DNA of 64,000 nucleotides from Ficedula albicollis (Eukaryota > Chordata > Aves > Passeriformes > Muscicapidae), in contig NC_021678.1 in the NCBI RefSeq assembly GCF_000247815.1, positions 21,953,255-22,017,254 of the forward strand, written 5' to 3'. Made by a program: the position numbers and the translations under genes. Below, piece after piece: positions 28,301-47,295 of this stretch. The notes below the pieces were generated by a model that was not told the DNA's origin, made no database searches, and saw only the letters and a list, made by a program, of their open reading frames with translations. Numbering within the stretch: position 1 is the first letter of the stretch; every line of letters begins with the position of its first letter.

Positions 28301-31300
28301 ACTTGGAGGGATAAAGACACAAACCACAGATACTATTCTCACACACCCCAGCAGTTTAACAGCTACCAGAATATCTGGTGGTGTAACTCCCAGAGCTTGA
28401 CTCTGTTTTCTAAGCACCATGTAATCCAAATTCCTTGAGAAGTTGCAATATCGTATACTTTGAAGAGTTACTTGAAGCATAGTGTGACAAATTTTGCTAT
28501 TCTCCCTTTACCAGCTTGCTATAGGTAAGATGCTGTGTGACTGCATCAGGGACTCCAGTAAAACAAAACTCTAATGATGAAAATGTTGGTACAACAGAAT
28601 TCATTAACGCCTTCCCAATAAAAAAGCCTTATAATGATGACATCAGTTACTGAGAGATTAACACATTGTTTTCTGCAATGGAGAGCAGGTTCCCATTTAT
28701 GCATTTTGACTTCTTCCTTTCCTGCATGCCCCGTGTAGTATGGATGAAAAAATGTGTCTTTTCCAAAATTAGCATGCAGTTGTCAACTGTTACCTCGGTT
28801 GACAAAGAGCCATATTTCTCAGCCATAGCAGAAAACAGTTCATTAACCTGATCTAATTTAAGATAAAGATTTATGATAATTATGTGAATAATACTAGCTG
28901 TGTCACAGAAGAAACTGATACAGCCCCTTAAGTTTAGATTTGCTAATGTAAACTGTAGTTTTATGGCTCAAGAACTGCATGGAGAGTAACAGCAAACATT
29001 AAGATTTCATCTTTATCATTATAATTATTTGTGTTACACACATTTCAGAGTTTTTCATGGGCAGTTGCAATACTGATTGAATGTTGCCACAAAAGCATAG
29101 AGAAAACTGGAAATTAGACTTTTCCCTTCTAAACAATACACAATGCTGAGGATGGAAAACAACTTTGATCATTGTGGCTGCTCCCTCTGATCATCTGGAG
29201 GGTCAATATAAAATCACTGCTTGACACAACCACATTCAGACCTCTCTCCTCCACTAGCTGCAGTTTTAATGATAAGCTCTAAGGAGGGAGAGTTAGAGAA
29301 TCAAAAGACTTTTCTCGTTTCTAAGTTGTGTAATAGGATCAACTCCATCTGCCTGGCCCCAATTCTGGGCACGGCTGAACTCCAGGACTTAATTCAGATC
29401 TCTCTAAGGACCCATGTCCTCGCTTATTTCAGTTCCACTCAGCCAGCTCAGAAGAGAACTGTAAAACGAGTCAAGGATCAAAGGTGATGAGGGAAGATGT
29501 AATAGAGGGTTTCAGAAAAGCAAAAGAAACTGGGAAAGTCACGCAAGACCATAGAGGTGGTGGAGACTGCGAGCTGAAAGCAGAGCCTGCAGCACACGGC
29601 AGTGAAACTGCAGAGGCTGGCACAGAAGTGGAGCACAGCAGAGGACCAAGGGCAGAGCTGATCAGCATGGCTTCTTTACTCCTCAGAAATGCACTGGAGT
29701 CTGCAATTCATATAATCAGTGAACAAAACCAAGATGCATATGCGAAGAAAAAAACAGGCAGAAGTATCAACAATAATAGGAGCTATAAAGGAAAGTGGAG
29801 AATTGAAAGATTCTGGGGATGTGACAGATGAGACAAAGTAAAGAGGATGGTCCATGGAAGATAAAGAACTAAGCATTTTTCTCAGTAGTGCAAAGTTCCC
29901 CAGATAGGACACATGTTAATGTATAAAAATTCATGAGTTAGGAGTTCACAGGACTTCGGAGTGCTGGCAAATTTTATACCTCAAAATTGATACTACTTGT
30001 GTTTTGCTTCTCCCTCTCTCTTAAATGCTTGTACATTTCCTGTTGTGCCAGATTGTGCCAGCCCATTCCATCAGAGAAATCTTTCCTAACACTTCAGTGT
30101 CAGTATACTACCTGTAAAAATTCTATAAAACCTAATCTGGTAATAAAGTTACTCACAAACAGATTATTATCTCCTTCTACCCCTCCTGGTGCCATGCACA
30201 TTAATTTCTAATGCAAATATAAAAATAAATGTTGCTGGGGAACTACGAAATACAATAATGTTATGTTCAATGCTTCCAAATATGTTTTTCTTCACATTTT
30301 CCAGGGTTGATTTTGTTATTATTAGTTTGAACCTTATTTTCTACTCTACAGTCTGTTCTTTTCTCAAGTCACAGTACACATAAAACCTTTACCCTTGCAA
30401 TTAATACTTTTGATTATAAAATGAGTTCTCTGGGACAGGCAATCTCATAACATAAAGGTTTTATGAAGAGACATCATCCTGATTCCTATTAATTCTTCAA
30501 TAAACAACGAGAATCATAAATGTTCATAATTTAGAGACCTTGGCTTACCAGGTTACTTGAAATCCATAATGATACCTTAATAACATAGAAAATCCATTAG
30601 AGCTCATCGCGTGTTGCATCAAGCCTACAGCAGAAATGCTGAAAACACAGGCCAGTGTCCTTCTATCCTCATGAGTTTTGATGAATAGCCACTCAGCAAA
30701 GGCAAGCTTAAAATACAAGTTTGAAAGAACTTGCTTACTTATGCACAGCTATCAGCAAATCCAGATTCTGTATGATCTAAGAATCAACCTCAGGTTTTTG
30801 CAAAGTCTTGCAGGTCTGTGAGCATAACACCCATAAACCCCTGTGTGCTTGTGTTATTGGCAGAACTATTTATGCATTTGACAAACTGCTGTTCAGATAA
30901 GATGATATCCAACAAAGTACAGAAAAGAAACTGTCAACAACTCTGCAAGACTGTAACAGAAATTGCAAAGGCAGAGCTTTCAAGACTAACCATACCTTCA
31001 GAATAGTCTCAAATCAATCCCAGGCATGAAAAGACAGTTGGAACTGATTTTAAGAGAAGGGTGAAGAATGGCATGTTGCCACAAGAATACGAACAAAGCC
31101 TAAACTGTGTTCCCTGTATTACATAATTGCAAACGTAGACAAAAAATGTTAATATCATAGATAATACAGAGGTTTTAGCCAAATTATATCTGACAAGTCT
31201 AGAACTAGACAGCAAACTTGTAACTGATAAAAAATAATCACAGTTGACTGGATAAGTACATACCCAACCTTTTCATGCTAAAAATATATTACTATGGATA

Positions 31301-34300
31301 TTCCATTAGAAACACAGCGAGGGAAGAAGTTAAAATCAACAGGCTATTTTTCCACAAAAAATCTAAGTCAAATGGCATAAATAGCAATTCTTGAAAACAT
31401 GCATCAATATTACTGAGTAGTGAAAACCAAGCTGGCAAAAGCCCTGGCTCTCAGCTGTGCTGAGCAAAGGGTGTAAGGTGCAGACACACAAATGTGTGCT
31501 TCCTATTGGCCTCCAGAGCAGAAGTTCTGCCTTGGTTCTGTCCTTTAACTTTCAGATTTATGCCAGCTCTGTATTATAAAACCAAGGCAAAAGACATCAG
31601 TGAGGAAAGTAGGGATGGATAAGCTGGAACATGGCTGAATCCCATAATGGCAAAATCTGTGATGACAGAGGGTCTCAAACAGGGAGAAACTTTGCACAAA
31701 AACATAGGTTTTCTTTGGCTATTTCTGCCCAGAAAGTTTCTGGGTCTGTTTTAACAGCAAAGTAATAAATGGGCTTCTAGTATCACAGGGGTTAATGTGA
31801 TTCTATTGTTGTAAAGCATCTAATGTTTAAATATGTGTGATTTTAAAACACTGAGGATGCAGAAAAATGACTACATATATAAAATATTAAATCTTTTGAG
31901 TTTCTTGTTAATAACACTGTTTGGACCCCTTCGTTCTGGGCTTTCCCCCTTCACCTCTCTCCTAACCATGGCACCACTCCTGACTCTTCACCTCACCTTG
32001 TATTTTATTATACTGTCAGGATATTTAGAAGGGGACAAGGAAAGAAAAATATACTTTGAGAAATGTTCCAAAATGCCTTAAAAAAAAAAAAAAAAAAGGC
32101 ATCAGATTTTCAAATCTTTTAAGAACAATCCATTTTAAGGGATGACAGTACTTTGGTCCCAAGGGCCAGCAACTCATGCAGCTTCATATAAAGGCAGATC
32201 CCATATACATAAATCACCTTCTCCCTGGAACCAACTCACTGCAAGAGATGCAAATATATACACTTCAGAAACTAATTTCTGTTGCACATATTTTTAGATT
32301 GATAAAATTTGACAGATTTTATTACTATTAGGCCAACATACGCAAAAAAAAAAAATTACAAGAGAGCCAACAAGATATACTAAATCTCTTCTTGTTTAAG
32401 GCAAACAAGATCAGTAGCCAGACAACTGACAAATTACACCGTATCATAAAACCCCAGCTTCATTTAGGGCTTCTCAATAGGTATCAGATCACACAGACTT
32501 CTATGATAAAACTCCCTTCCCACACGCATCGCTCTCCCCTGGCTATCCTCACCAGTTTATTTTTACCTCTGGAATGAAACAAAGTGAAAGATCACAATAC
32601 TGCAAATTTCCTACTGTGCAACAAAAATAGGACTTGATTTCTACATTAAATTTTCAAATTAATGAACTGTTCGACACTGTGAAATAATTGTATCTGTTTC
32701 CAGATATTCTTATCCCATTCTCTTACACAAACTGCTTTCCTCAAAAAAAAGTTACACTTGAGGATGTAAAAGCACCAGGACAATACACTGTTTTAACTCA
32801 TGGTCTTTACAGTTTAATAATAATACAGAAAGAAACTTCAGGGTGAGTCATATACCTTCAAAAAGTTATGGTATATGGTAACTCTTAAACTAGCATTTAT
32901 TGTATTTCAAACATTATTTGCTATGAGAATTTTACTTTCCATAGCAGAATTTTTTTCACACTCCTCTCAGGTTACAATTTCCAATAATGCCAATGCCTTA
33001 GTTTCATCCAAAAAAAGTCATCATTTGGAAGTGGTCACACCACTAGTACTTTTCAGGTGTAGGTATATCCTTGTCAGAAAAAAAAACAACAAAAAAAATG
33101 TTGTGGTCACACTAAATAAATACATAACATGCATTATCAAGGAAGATCAGACTAATATTTGAGTAATATTTGAAGACTTTTCATCACTAGAACCTTTATT
33201 TTCTCTATAGTTTGTTCTCCCCAGCCATCTGTCCCAGTCCTTCCAAGTCTTTGGTATATTTTATGTAGGCTTCCCTATTAGGAGTTTCTTCCACAAACTG
33301 TTTTTTTTTTCTTTTTCTTTATTTAAGAGTTTCAGAGAAAGCATGTATAAATATGTATACACATATAAATAATGGAGCAGGAAACCTGTTTCTTATTCTT
33401 TTTTTCCTGCCACTTTGAGTGAACACAGTAAGCTAACCAAGGTAAAAAAGTCTGCAAAAACCTTTGTAATGAGAATCACCCCACATTCTTTAATAATGCT
33501 CTATTTACAAATTACCAATGCTAGGTCTATGTTAAGTCTCAAATCAATAAAGAAGAATATGTGAGTTTTAAGACATGGAAATAAAACTACTGAATAACAT
33601 TTTTTGTTCAGTCTTTCTTCAACTCTTTGTTTGCTTTGGCTAGCTTAAACGCTGAACTCTTTGGGACATAACATTTTTGTGATCTATTTTTAAAACAAGA
33701 GGCTTATATCAAATAAACCATATTGATACACCCTCAACTGAATACAGGCGTGTAAAGGACCAGACCAGACGTGAAAAAAGCACAGTAATATAATAACTCT
33801 GAAGAAATTCCAGTGGACATGACATAAATGAATGTGACATAAAAGTAATTTAGGGACAGAGAAAAGTGGGGCAATGCTGCCTTCAGAAGACTATTTAATG
33901 TTTGTGAAGTGCTTTGAAGATGAATACCTTCCATAGGTATCATGGCTATGGATTACCATTGGAGTCATGTAGCCTTACTCTGAAATTGAGAATTTGAGAT
34001 AATCTCCAATCCAAAGTCAGAAGAAAGGCTTAGACATAAAAAGTTGAAGAATCCTATATGATAAAGAATTTATATAAGCCATACACTATCATAAGTTTTC
34101 TTCATTTCTATTATGACAGTTTAAAATTACACCTTTCAATAGGTGGATCTGCAGGTAAAATTTGTAAAAATATCAATCATCGGAGACATCGTAGACTTTC
34201 TTTTGAATTGTCAGAGGGGGAAAAAAAAGTGATGCTACTCTCAGAAACTAATGGCATTTATAACTTCAAGGTATATTCTGCCCAGTGATATCAAGACACA

Positions 34301-37300
34301 TATTGAACTAAGAACTTCCAAGATTAAAAGTAAAAAGTTTTTAACACCACTTGACATAAAAGAAAAAAGTATGTAAGTAACCTTCCAATAAACTGTCCAG
34401 TAGAGAATCCAATCTCCTAATAACTGAAATTTCTAACTGTAGAAGTTTCACATTGTAAAAAGCAGCAAAACAACTTCTCCACACAGCCCAAATTTCAGCA
34501 ACTCAGTCAAAAAGTTTACGAATAATTTTTCTGTCAACATAGAAGACTGAAGTCTTATTCCCTAGATTTACATTTTAACAACCTAATCACACTGATGAAA
34601 AACAAAAAAGTAAAATACTGGTTTCATACAAGAATTCCCATGTATTCAACCACAGAGCCTAAAATGAGAAACCTACATTATCCTGAATGATATGACTCTT
34701 CCTTGTTGGCTCTACACTTCCATGCCTACTGACAGTGAAATGGTGAGAGCAGATCCCATAAATTAGTGATTCAACAGCTGTATTCTTCATGGGGAGAAAA
34801 AAAAAAAAGGTAATTCCCTTTCTGCACCCCATCCCTAAATACAAGAGATGTTGCAAATCCAGAAGGACTAGAATCCCTTTTAACAAGATACGTGCAAATA
34901 CTTTGTGCAGCTACAGCTAAGTTTTTTCTTTTGATCCACATCAAGCACATGAACCCTTTTTCCAAAGCAGCAAAATACTAAAGACAGTGAATCAGAGTCC
35001 ACAACAAGGTGGGGTTTTGTTTCTTTTGGGTTTTAATATAAAATAAAGAGGAGAGAATAGGTACTTTATCAGTTTATATTTTGATTTTATTTCTAGTGTG
35101 ATTGTTTATCATCAGGAGCATTCAGACAGTATTGAATAGCTCTAGCGTTCAAATTATTTCAAAGAAACTCTGCAGACTTCCCCACCTCATAAGCTGGAAA
35201 TAATTGGTCAAAACATGTCAAGAATAAGCATTTTTTCAGTGACTTCACTCTAGTTTGCAGTCACTGTGTGACTTTATCAGAGGGATTTCTAGTAGCAATA
35301 GTTCAGTCCATATGTACCATAGAGCCTAAACTATCAAACTCAGACAAGGCCCACAGTCACTTAGGTGAAAGAACCTAAGCTACCAAACTCAAGCTTCAAT
35401 TAAGCTACCAAATCATAACCTCTAAATTTGCTGATAAGTAACAATACTGAGCATGTAAATGAGATGTTATACATCTACAGCTTCATCTCTTAATGGCTTA
35501 AGAGATAAAGCAGAGGCAATTCTCTTCCATCTCTGCAGAGCAGTTACCAGAGCTTGGCTTCAATCTTTCCTTCCAAAAGATCACAGCACTAGGGAACCAG
35601 CATCTCTATATAATGAATAATCTGCCCCAAACCCCCCAAAATGTTTATTACATTGTTTCATTACAGAGGTATTGCATCTGAACATATATTCTTTTATTCA
35701 CCTCCATATTTCTTAATTATTAAAGCAATCCAAAAGGTTATGTTCCATATGTTAAAGCTCTCTTTCTCTCTGTGGGCCCATAAAACTGAATGGAAGCAGG
35801 CAGCATCTACCAGAATATTCTCTTTTGCCTGCACCTCCCATGCAGCTACAAAAACAAATGTAAGAGCGATAATGCTTGAGCTCATTATCATTATTTTCTA
35901 CAGCTGGCCAAATCTCACAAGTGTAACTTAATTCATAAAAACCAGTTTCACCTAGAAAACCTTTGACATTCAATCAAATTGTCACCTGCATGTTCCAGCT
36001 ACTGAAAACTACTAACGCAGATTTTATTTTTTTTTCCTTTTTACCTTCAATATTTAGCCTTAAATTTACTTCTGAGAAAGAAAAACAAAAGGAAGAAACC
36101 CTTCTCAAAAATGAGAATAGAGACTGTAAGAGGAAAAGGGATAAGTTTATGTGATACATGGTACTTACTATACTTGTCCATGTGAAATGCAAAAAAAACC
36201 CAAAAAACTGTATCTTTTATATCAGCTAGGGCCAACTGATTAGCTCTCAGGTCAAGAGGTATCAGCAATTAAGTTGAAAAAAACTAGCACAAAACTCTAA
36301 TGAGTTTTGAGCAAGAGGTACCTGAAATGAATGTGTTTAGAGTGATAGGATCAAGTTTGCTACTGGTGCCTTAAATCTTATGTATAAGCGAGAAAATCCT
36401 CCCACCCACCACTTCAAACACACCACCTCGCCTGCTCATCTTTTCTCACTTCTGTTTCCAATTCAGTTTCTTTTCACTGCAGTGAACACAGACTTCTGTT
36501 GATCTCATGGTCAGCTGGATTCATTGATTGCTGTTTACCTCAGCAAAAGTTTCTTAAAAACCTAAATAAGACCCCGTGAAACAATGTTTAAGAGGAAAAA
36601 CCTTTGCAGACATGCTGAGTGTGAGAGTTTCTACAGCTCTTTAACCAAGAGGAAAAATAGTTCCTGTGCCCCCAAGACATTTTATAATTCTGGCAAGTAC
36701 CACCTCTGACTATACAGCCAGTTATACAAACCACAGAAGAAGCAGCAGATTTATCACTGAGGTTAAAACTTATGTTGGTAAGTAATGCAATACTCTAAAC
36801 TAGCCTATTAAAATTTAGGAGGAAGTGCGATTCTTGTATCTTGTATAGAAGCAGAAGTTTCCTAAATAAATAATCAGCATACAGATAATCAGCATCAAGT
36901 CACTCAACAGTTATAGCAAAAACTGAACTGCAGCATACACAGCACATCTGTACATTTACAAGCACAAGCTCCCCAGATGTTATAAATTACTATCTTTACC
37001 CAGTTGCCTCCTGAAAGTGTTGACTAAAAGAAAATGTGCTGAACAGTGGAGATGTTCATAGCAGGAATTGTCAACAGAACTAAATTCAACAGTAAAGGAT
37101 CTGTTGATATGTGTATGATCCAAAGGGTAAATGTCACAGAGCTATTACTGCTTGGGTGCATTACAGGGACATTACTTCCAGCTGTACTTGAGGATGCAAT
37201 CACAGAAGTTGTACTACCTTACAACAACATACTATTTATTCAAGTTTAGCCATATGCAACAGGCAACAAAGTATCATAACCTGATTCCTAGCTTAAAAAA

Positions 37301-37816
37301 ACAAGCCAAAAAACCGAACGTACCCCGAGTCATTTTAAATTACCAGACAACTCTGATACTGGAGATTTAGGAGTTTCATACGGCTGTACAGAAACTCATC
37401 TTAAAAAGGGAGACATCAAATTCCAAACTTTATTTAGAGAAGGCGAGAGAGAAAGGGAAAAGTTAACGACACAGCACGCCAGAAGGCAGTTCAGCATTAG
37501 CGATACCATTCATTTATGGCCCGGACGGTGTGAGCCCGTCCCGCTGCCGGCGGAGAGGTGCACACCAGAGAGCTCCATCATCAGCTCTGCTGCCACTGAC
37601 ATTTCCCAAACCGCCTCCCGCAGCAGCGTGCAATTTACACCAGGGAAAGCCCAGCTCGCCAGCAGGAGTTTCCCAACGGAGCACGAAAACGAAGCGGAAA
37701 GAAAAGCACCCCCAAAGTCTCTCGGACTTTTCAGAAGCGGGGCCAGGGCTGCGGCGCGCACGGCGCGGTTCTGCGGGCTGCGGAGCCGGGGTCCCCCGCG
37801 CGTCCCCGCGCACCCC

Positions 37817-37838
37817 TGCCCGCGCCAGGTGCGCGCCG

Positions 37839-37892
<54 letters not shown>

Positions 37893-37916
37893 TGCCCGCG
37901 CCAGGTGCGCGCCGCC
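37817..37916. repeat. 24-bp direct repeat separated by a 54-base C run, just inside intron 1
   Basis: The 24-base block beginning TGCCCGCGCCAGGTG is present at 37817-37840 and again, identically, at 37893-37916. Between them is an unbroken C run (37839-37892, sharing its first two bases with copy 1). The second copy leads directly into the splice donor region. The C run is the only other content between the copies. Confidence 0.9.
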
Positions 37917-37927
37917 CGCCCGTACTC

Positions 37928-37933
37928 ACTCAC
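37928..37933 (-). other. Splice donor of the first coding exon
   Basis: Read on the minus strand, the exon ends TCC CT and is followed at once by GTGAGT, a consensus 5' splice site. Reading through would give CTG then an in-frame TGA at 37932-37930, so splicing is needed to continue the protein. A second overlapping GTGAGT four bases further in lies beyond that stop and is less likely to be used. The resulting intron is phase 2, splitting a leucine codon, which is the usual arrangement for exons carrying single leucine-rich repeats. Confidence 0.7.
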
Positions 37934-38154
37934 AGGGACACGGTGCGGTTGGGCAGCACGGCGGGCTGCAAAGTTTCCACCAAGTCTCCGCCGGTGCACA
38001 CCACTTTGATGCGGAGGGCCGGGCGGCCGGGCCCCTTGGCGCGCTCGGCGGCGCAGAGGCAGCGGTCCACGATGAGGTCGGGGCAGTTCCTGCTGCCCCC
38101 GCAGAGCCCCAGCGCGGCGGCCAGCAGGCAGAGGCGGGGGCACAGCCCGCGCAT
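37934..38154 (-). CDS. ADGRA3: First coding exon of an ADGRA-type adhesion GPCR, probably ADGRA3 (GPR125); partial
   Basis: The exon encodes 73 codons plus two bases of codon 74 (Leu). Residues 1-21 look like a signal peptide with a Leu/Ala core (LCLLAAALGLCGG) and a plausible cut near Ser21. Cys24, Cys32, Cys34 and Cys53 follow, as in an N-terminal cap of leucine-rich repeats. The exon ends in LPNRTVSL, with an N-glycosylation sequon at Asn69. Family knowledge: ADGRA2 and ADGRA3 carry an LRR block, an Ig domain, a hormone-receptor motif, a GAIN domain and seven membrane helices, and act at the plasma membrane. From memory, human ADGRA3 has KVVC and LPNRTVTL at matching positions, while ADGRA2 has a similar Cys/ERPKG cluster and VVCSGGDL. 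The AT-rich, gene-poor setting favours ADGRA3. The ATG at 38154-38152 has A at -3, but the frame stays open upstream into the poly-C tract, so an earlier start cannot be excluded. I am fairly sure of an LRR-receptor first exon and moderately sure of the family; the paralogue is the weakest part. Confidence 0.55.
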
Positions 38155-38177
38155 GCTGAGCCAGCGAGCGGGAGCCG

Positions 38178-41860
<3,683 letters not shown>

Positions 41861-41920
41861 CCCCGCTCACCGGGCGCGCCCCCCCGGCTCCGGCAGCCGC
41901 ACCCCGGAGCGCCCGGGGCG

Positions 41921-42008
41921 CTGCTCCCTGCGCTGCCTCCGCTCCCTGCGCTGCCTGCCCTACCTGCGCTCCCTGCGCTCCCTCCTCTCTCTCCGCTCCC
42001 CGCGCTCC
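41921..42008. repeat. Degenerate GC-rich minisatellite in the promoter flank
   Basis: The motif GCTCCCTGC and close variants recur at irregular spacing (for example 41923-41931, 41941-41949 and 41968-41976). They form a pyrimidine-rich plus strand and a purine-rich gene strand. Unit length is about 9-18 bases, with many substitutions. Confidence 0.6.
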
Positions 42009-42130
42009 GGGAACACCCGACAGATGCGCCAAGGACGCGCCGCGGACCGAAGAGGCGCAACCAGCCCAAGCACGGGGCAGGAAATCGGCAGCTGGAAAAA
42101 TTGTGTGGGTCGGGAATCTGGTTCTGAAAT

Positions 42131-43274
42131 AGCCACCTTTGCCAGCGCCCTTGAGAAGCGTGTGCGCCAAGTGGTGTTTGCACCTATGGCTGTGCCCAGG
42201 ACATGGGCAAGGGTCAGTGCGGACCAAGAGACAGGACAGTCCAGCCGCTGCCACCGGGAAGGGTGCATGCAGTTAGCTGGCTCCAGACATCTCAGATAAT
42301 GCTGTGAACATGACCTAAAGCAAAGGTTTGGGCAGTAGTCAAAGACACTTCATCATCCAGGTCAACGAGCACGTTTCTCTTCTACTTGTATTTCTCTGTC
42401 ATTTGTGATACTCGGTGGCTTTGGAGCACTCTCAGTAGTATTTTATGACCTGACTAGTAACTTCCAGGGTAGATTTTCAGCATCAACTTCAAGCTACCCT
42501 GTTGGGGTTTTCTTTGCTACAAGTGAACAAAAAAAATCCACATTGTAACAGCAACTCCATTTTTAATGGCCTTTTAGTAAAAGAGCAGGTTCCTTGCCTT
42601 CGCTTACTGGATGGAGGCTCACAACACAAATTTTCATTGCAGGATCTAGGCCAAAGTTAGTAATAGTCTGCCATAGCTATAAAGCTATTTTAAGAAATTA
42701 CTTGGGTTTTATAAAATAATATTGTATTATAGCCCCTTAGGGAAGATTTGTCTTGCACATTTACAGTGCCCGTTATCACTGTGTTCTAATACCTAACTGG
42801 AGCCTTTAGGCACTATAGTATTAATAAGTGATAGAAGGGGTAGTGCCCTTGTGAAATTCAAGGCTAGCAGGAAATTTTTCAGGAACAATCTTTTTCTGCA
42901 CAGTTGTTGATTTAAAGAATCATAAATATTACAACCTCTGCTCTTTTATTTTTAAAAGCAAAGTTGTGTAAGGCTTACTGGCAGGCAGCAAAATGGATTG
43001 TATTTCATGAGACCACTCAACATTGCTATGGTTGCATGATGTTATTTATCATAAAGAAACCCAATGTATTTATTGTAAAAATGCTCTTTTAGCTTTGAAA
43101 AATTCTGTCTCATCCACACTCTTTTTGAAAGTGCAAGTGAAGAATACACATTTATTAAGATGGTAGCATAGATTTCGTTCAGTGTTAACCTTGCTGAGAA
43201 GAAATGGAATTTTTCAGTCAAACTTAGCCCTTAAACACATGCTGCAGAATTTTAAAGTTTTTTCCTGCCTCACT
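42131..43274. other. Upstream flank without recognisable features
   Basis: Composition returns from CpG-rich to AT-rich. I see no exon, RNA gene or mobile-element signature. Any upstream non-coding first exon of the receptor gene could lie here, but nothing shows it. Confidence 0.4.
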
Positions 43275-43773
43275 GATGCTGAAAGTTTGGTTTTTTAAAA
43301 TACTGCTTCATTAGGGAATAAGAAGGTGCGCAATCATATTGGAGCCATCAATCAAATTCTAGGGCAAAGGTAGAGAAGGAATTTTTCAAAACATTAGAGG
43401 CGAAAAATTAGAGGAAACTCCCCTCCACTTCCTAACATATCTTTTTTTTTTTTTGCTTTATTACACATAAAGACAAAAAGTTCAGCCATCTTCACTTTTC
43501 CTCACTGACGTCCACAAATATCAAGATGCTGAAAGTTTGGTTTTTTAAAATACTGCTTCATTAGGGAATAAGAAGGTGCGCAATCATATTGGAGCCATCA
43601 ATCAAATTCTAGGGCAAAGGTAGAGAAGGAATTTTTCAAAACATTAGAGGCGAAAAATTAGAGGAAACTCCCCTCCACTCTAACATATCTTTTTTTTTTT
43701 TGCTTTATTACACATAAAGACAAAAAGTTCAGCCATCTTCACTTTTCCTCACTGACGTCCACAAATATCAAGA
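43275..43773. repeat. Two-copy tandem duplication, about 250-base unit
   Basis: The unit beginning GATGCTGAAAGTTTGGTTTT starts at 43275 and again at 43525. The copies match almost base for base. Differences are a small deletion (CACTTCCTAAC versus CACTCTAAC) and one fewer T in a 12-13 base T run. It is the longest clean duplication in the window. Confidence 0.93.

Positions 43774-47295
<3,522 letters not shown>

Larger units (their letters stand above)
1..37933 (-). other. Inferred first intron of the ADGRA-like gene (5' part; continues beyond the window start)
   Basis: Everything left of the splice donor should be intron if the exon call is right. I looked on the minus strand for a 72-base leucine-rich-repeat exon flanked by splice sites and did not recognise one, but reading by eye cannot exclude it. 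The sequence is AT-rich with scattered short A and T runs. It holds one CR1 fragment, the short duplications listed separately, and moderately GC-rich islands near 8.47-8.83 kb and 17.5-18.9 kb. The open frames here are short and show no recognisable domains. Stretches not covered by another entry (for example 5398-18983, 20087-24616 and 25323-37500) show nothing I can name. Confidence 0.5.
37500..38177 (-). promoter_or_regulatory. CpG-rich island over exon 1 and start of intron 1
   Basis: The sequence changes sharply from AT-rich to CpG-dense near 37500 and stays so through the coding exon up to the poly-C tract. This is typical of a vertebrate CpG-island promoter covering a first exon. Transcription would run right to left. 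No TATA box or precise start site can be seen, and the bases upstream of the start codon are lost after 38177. Confidence 0.6.

Noticed and set aside
35310..35410. Weak internal repeats around CTAAGCTACCAAACTCA
   Set aside because: Copies are short and too diverged to call a defined repeat.
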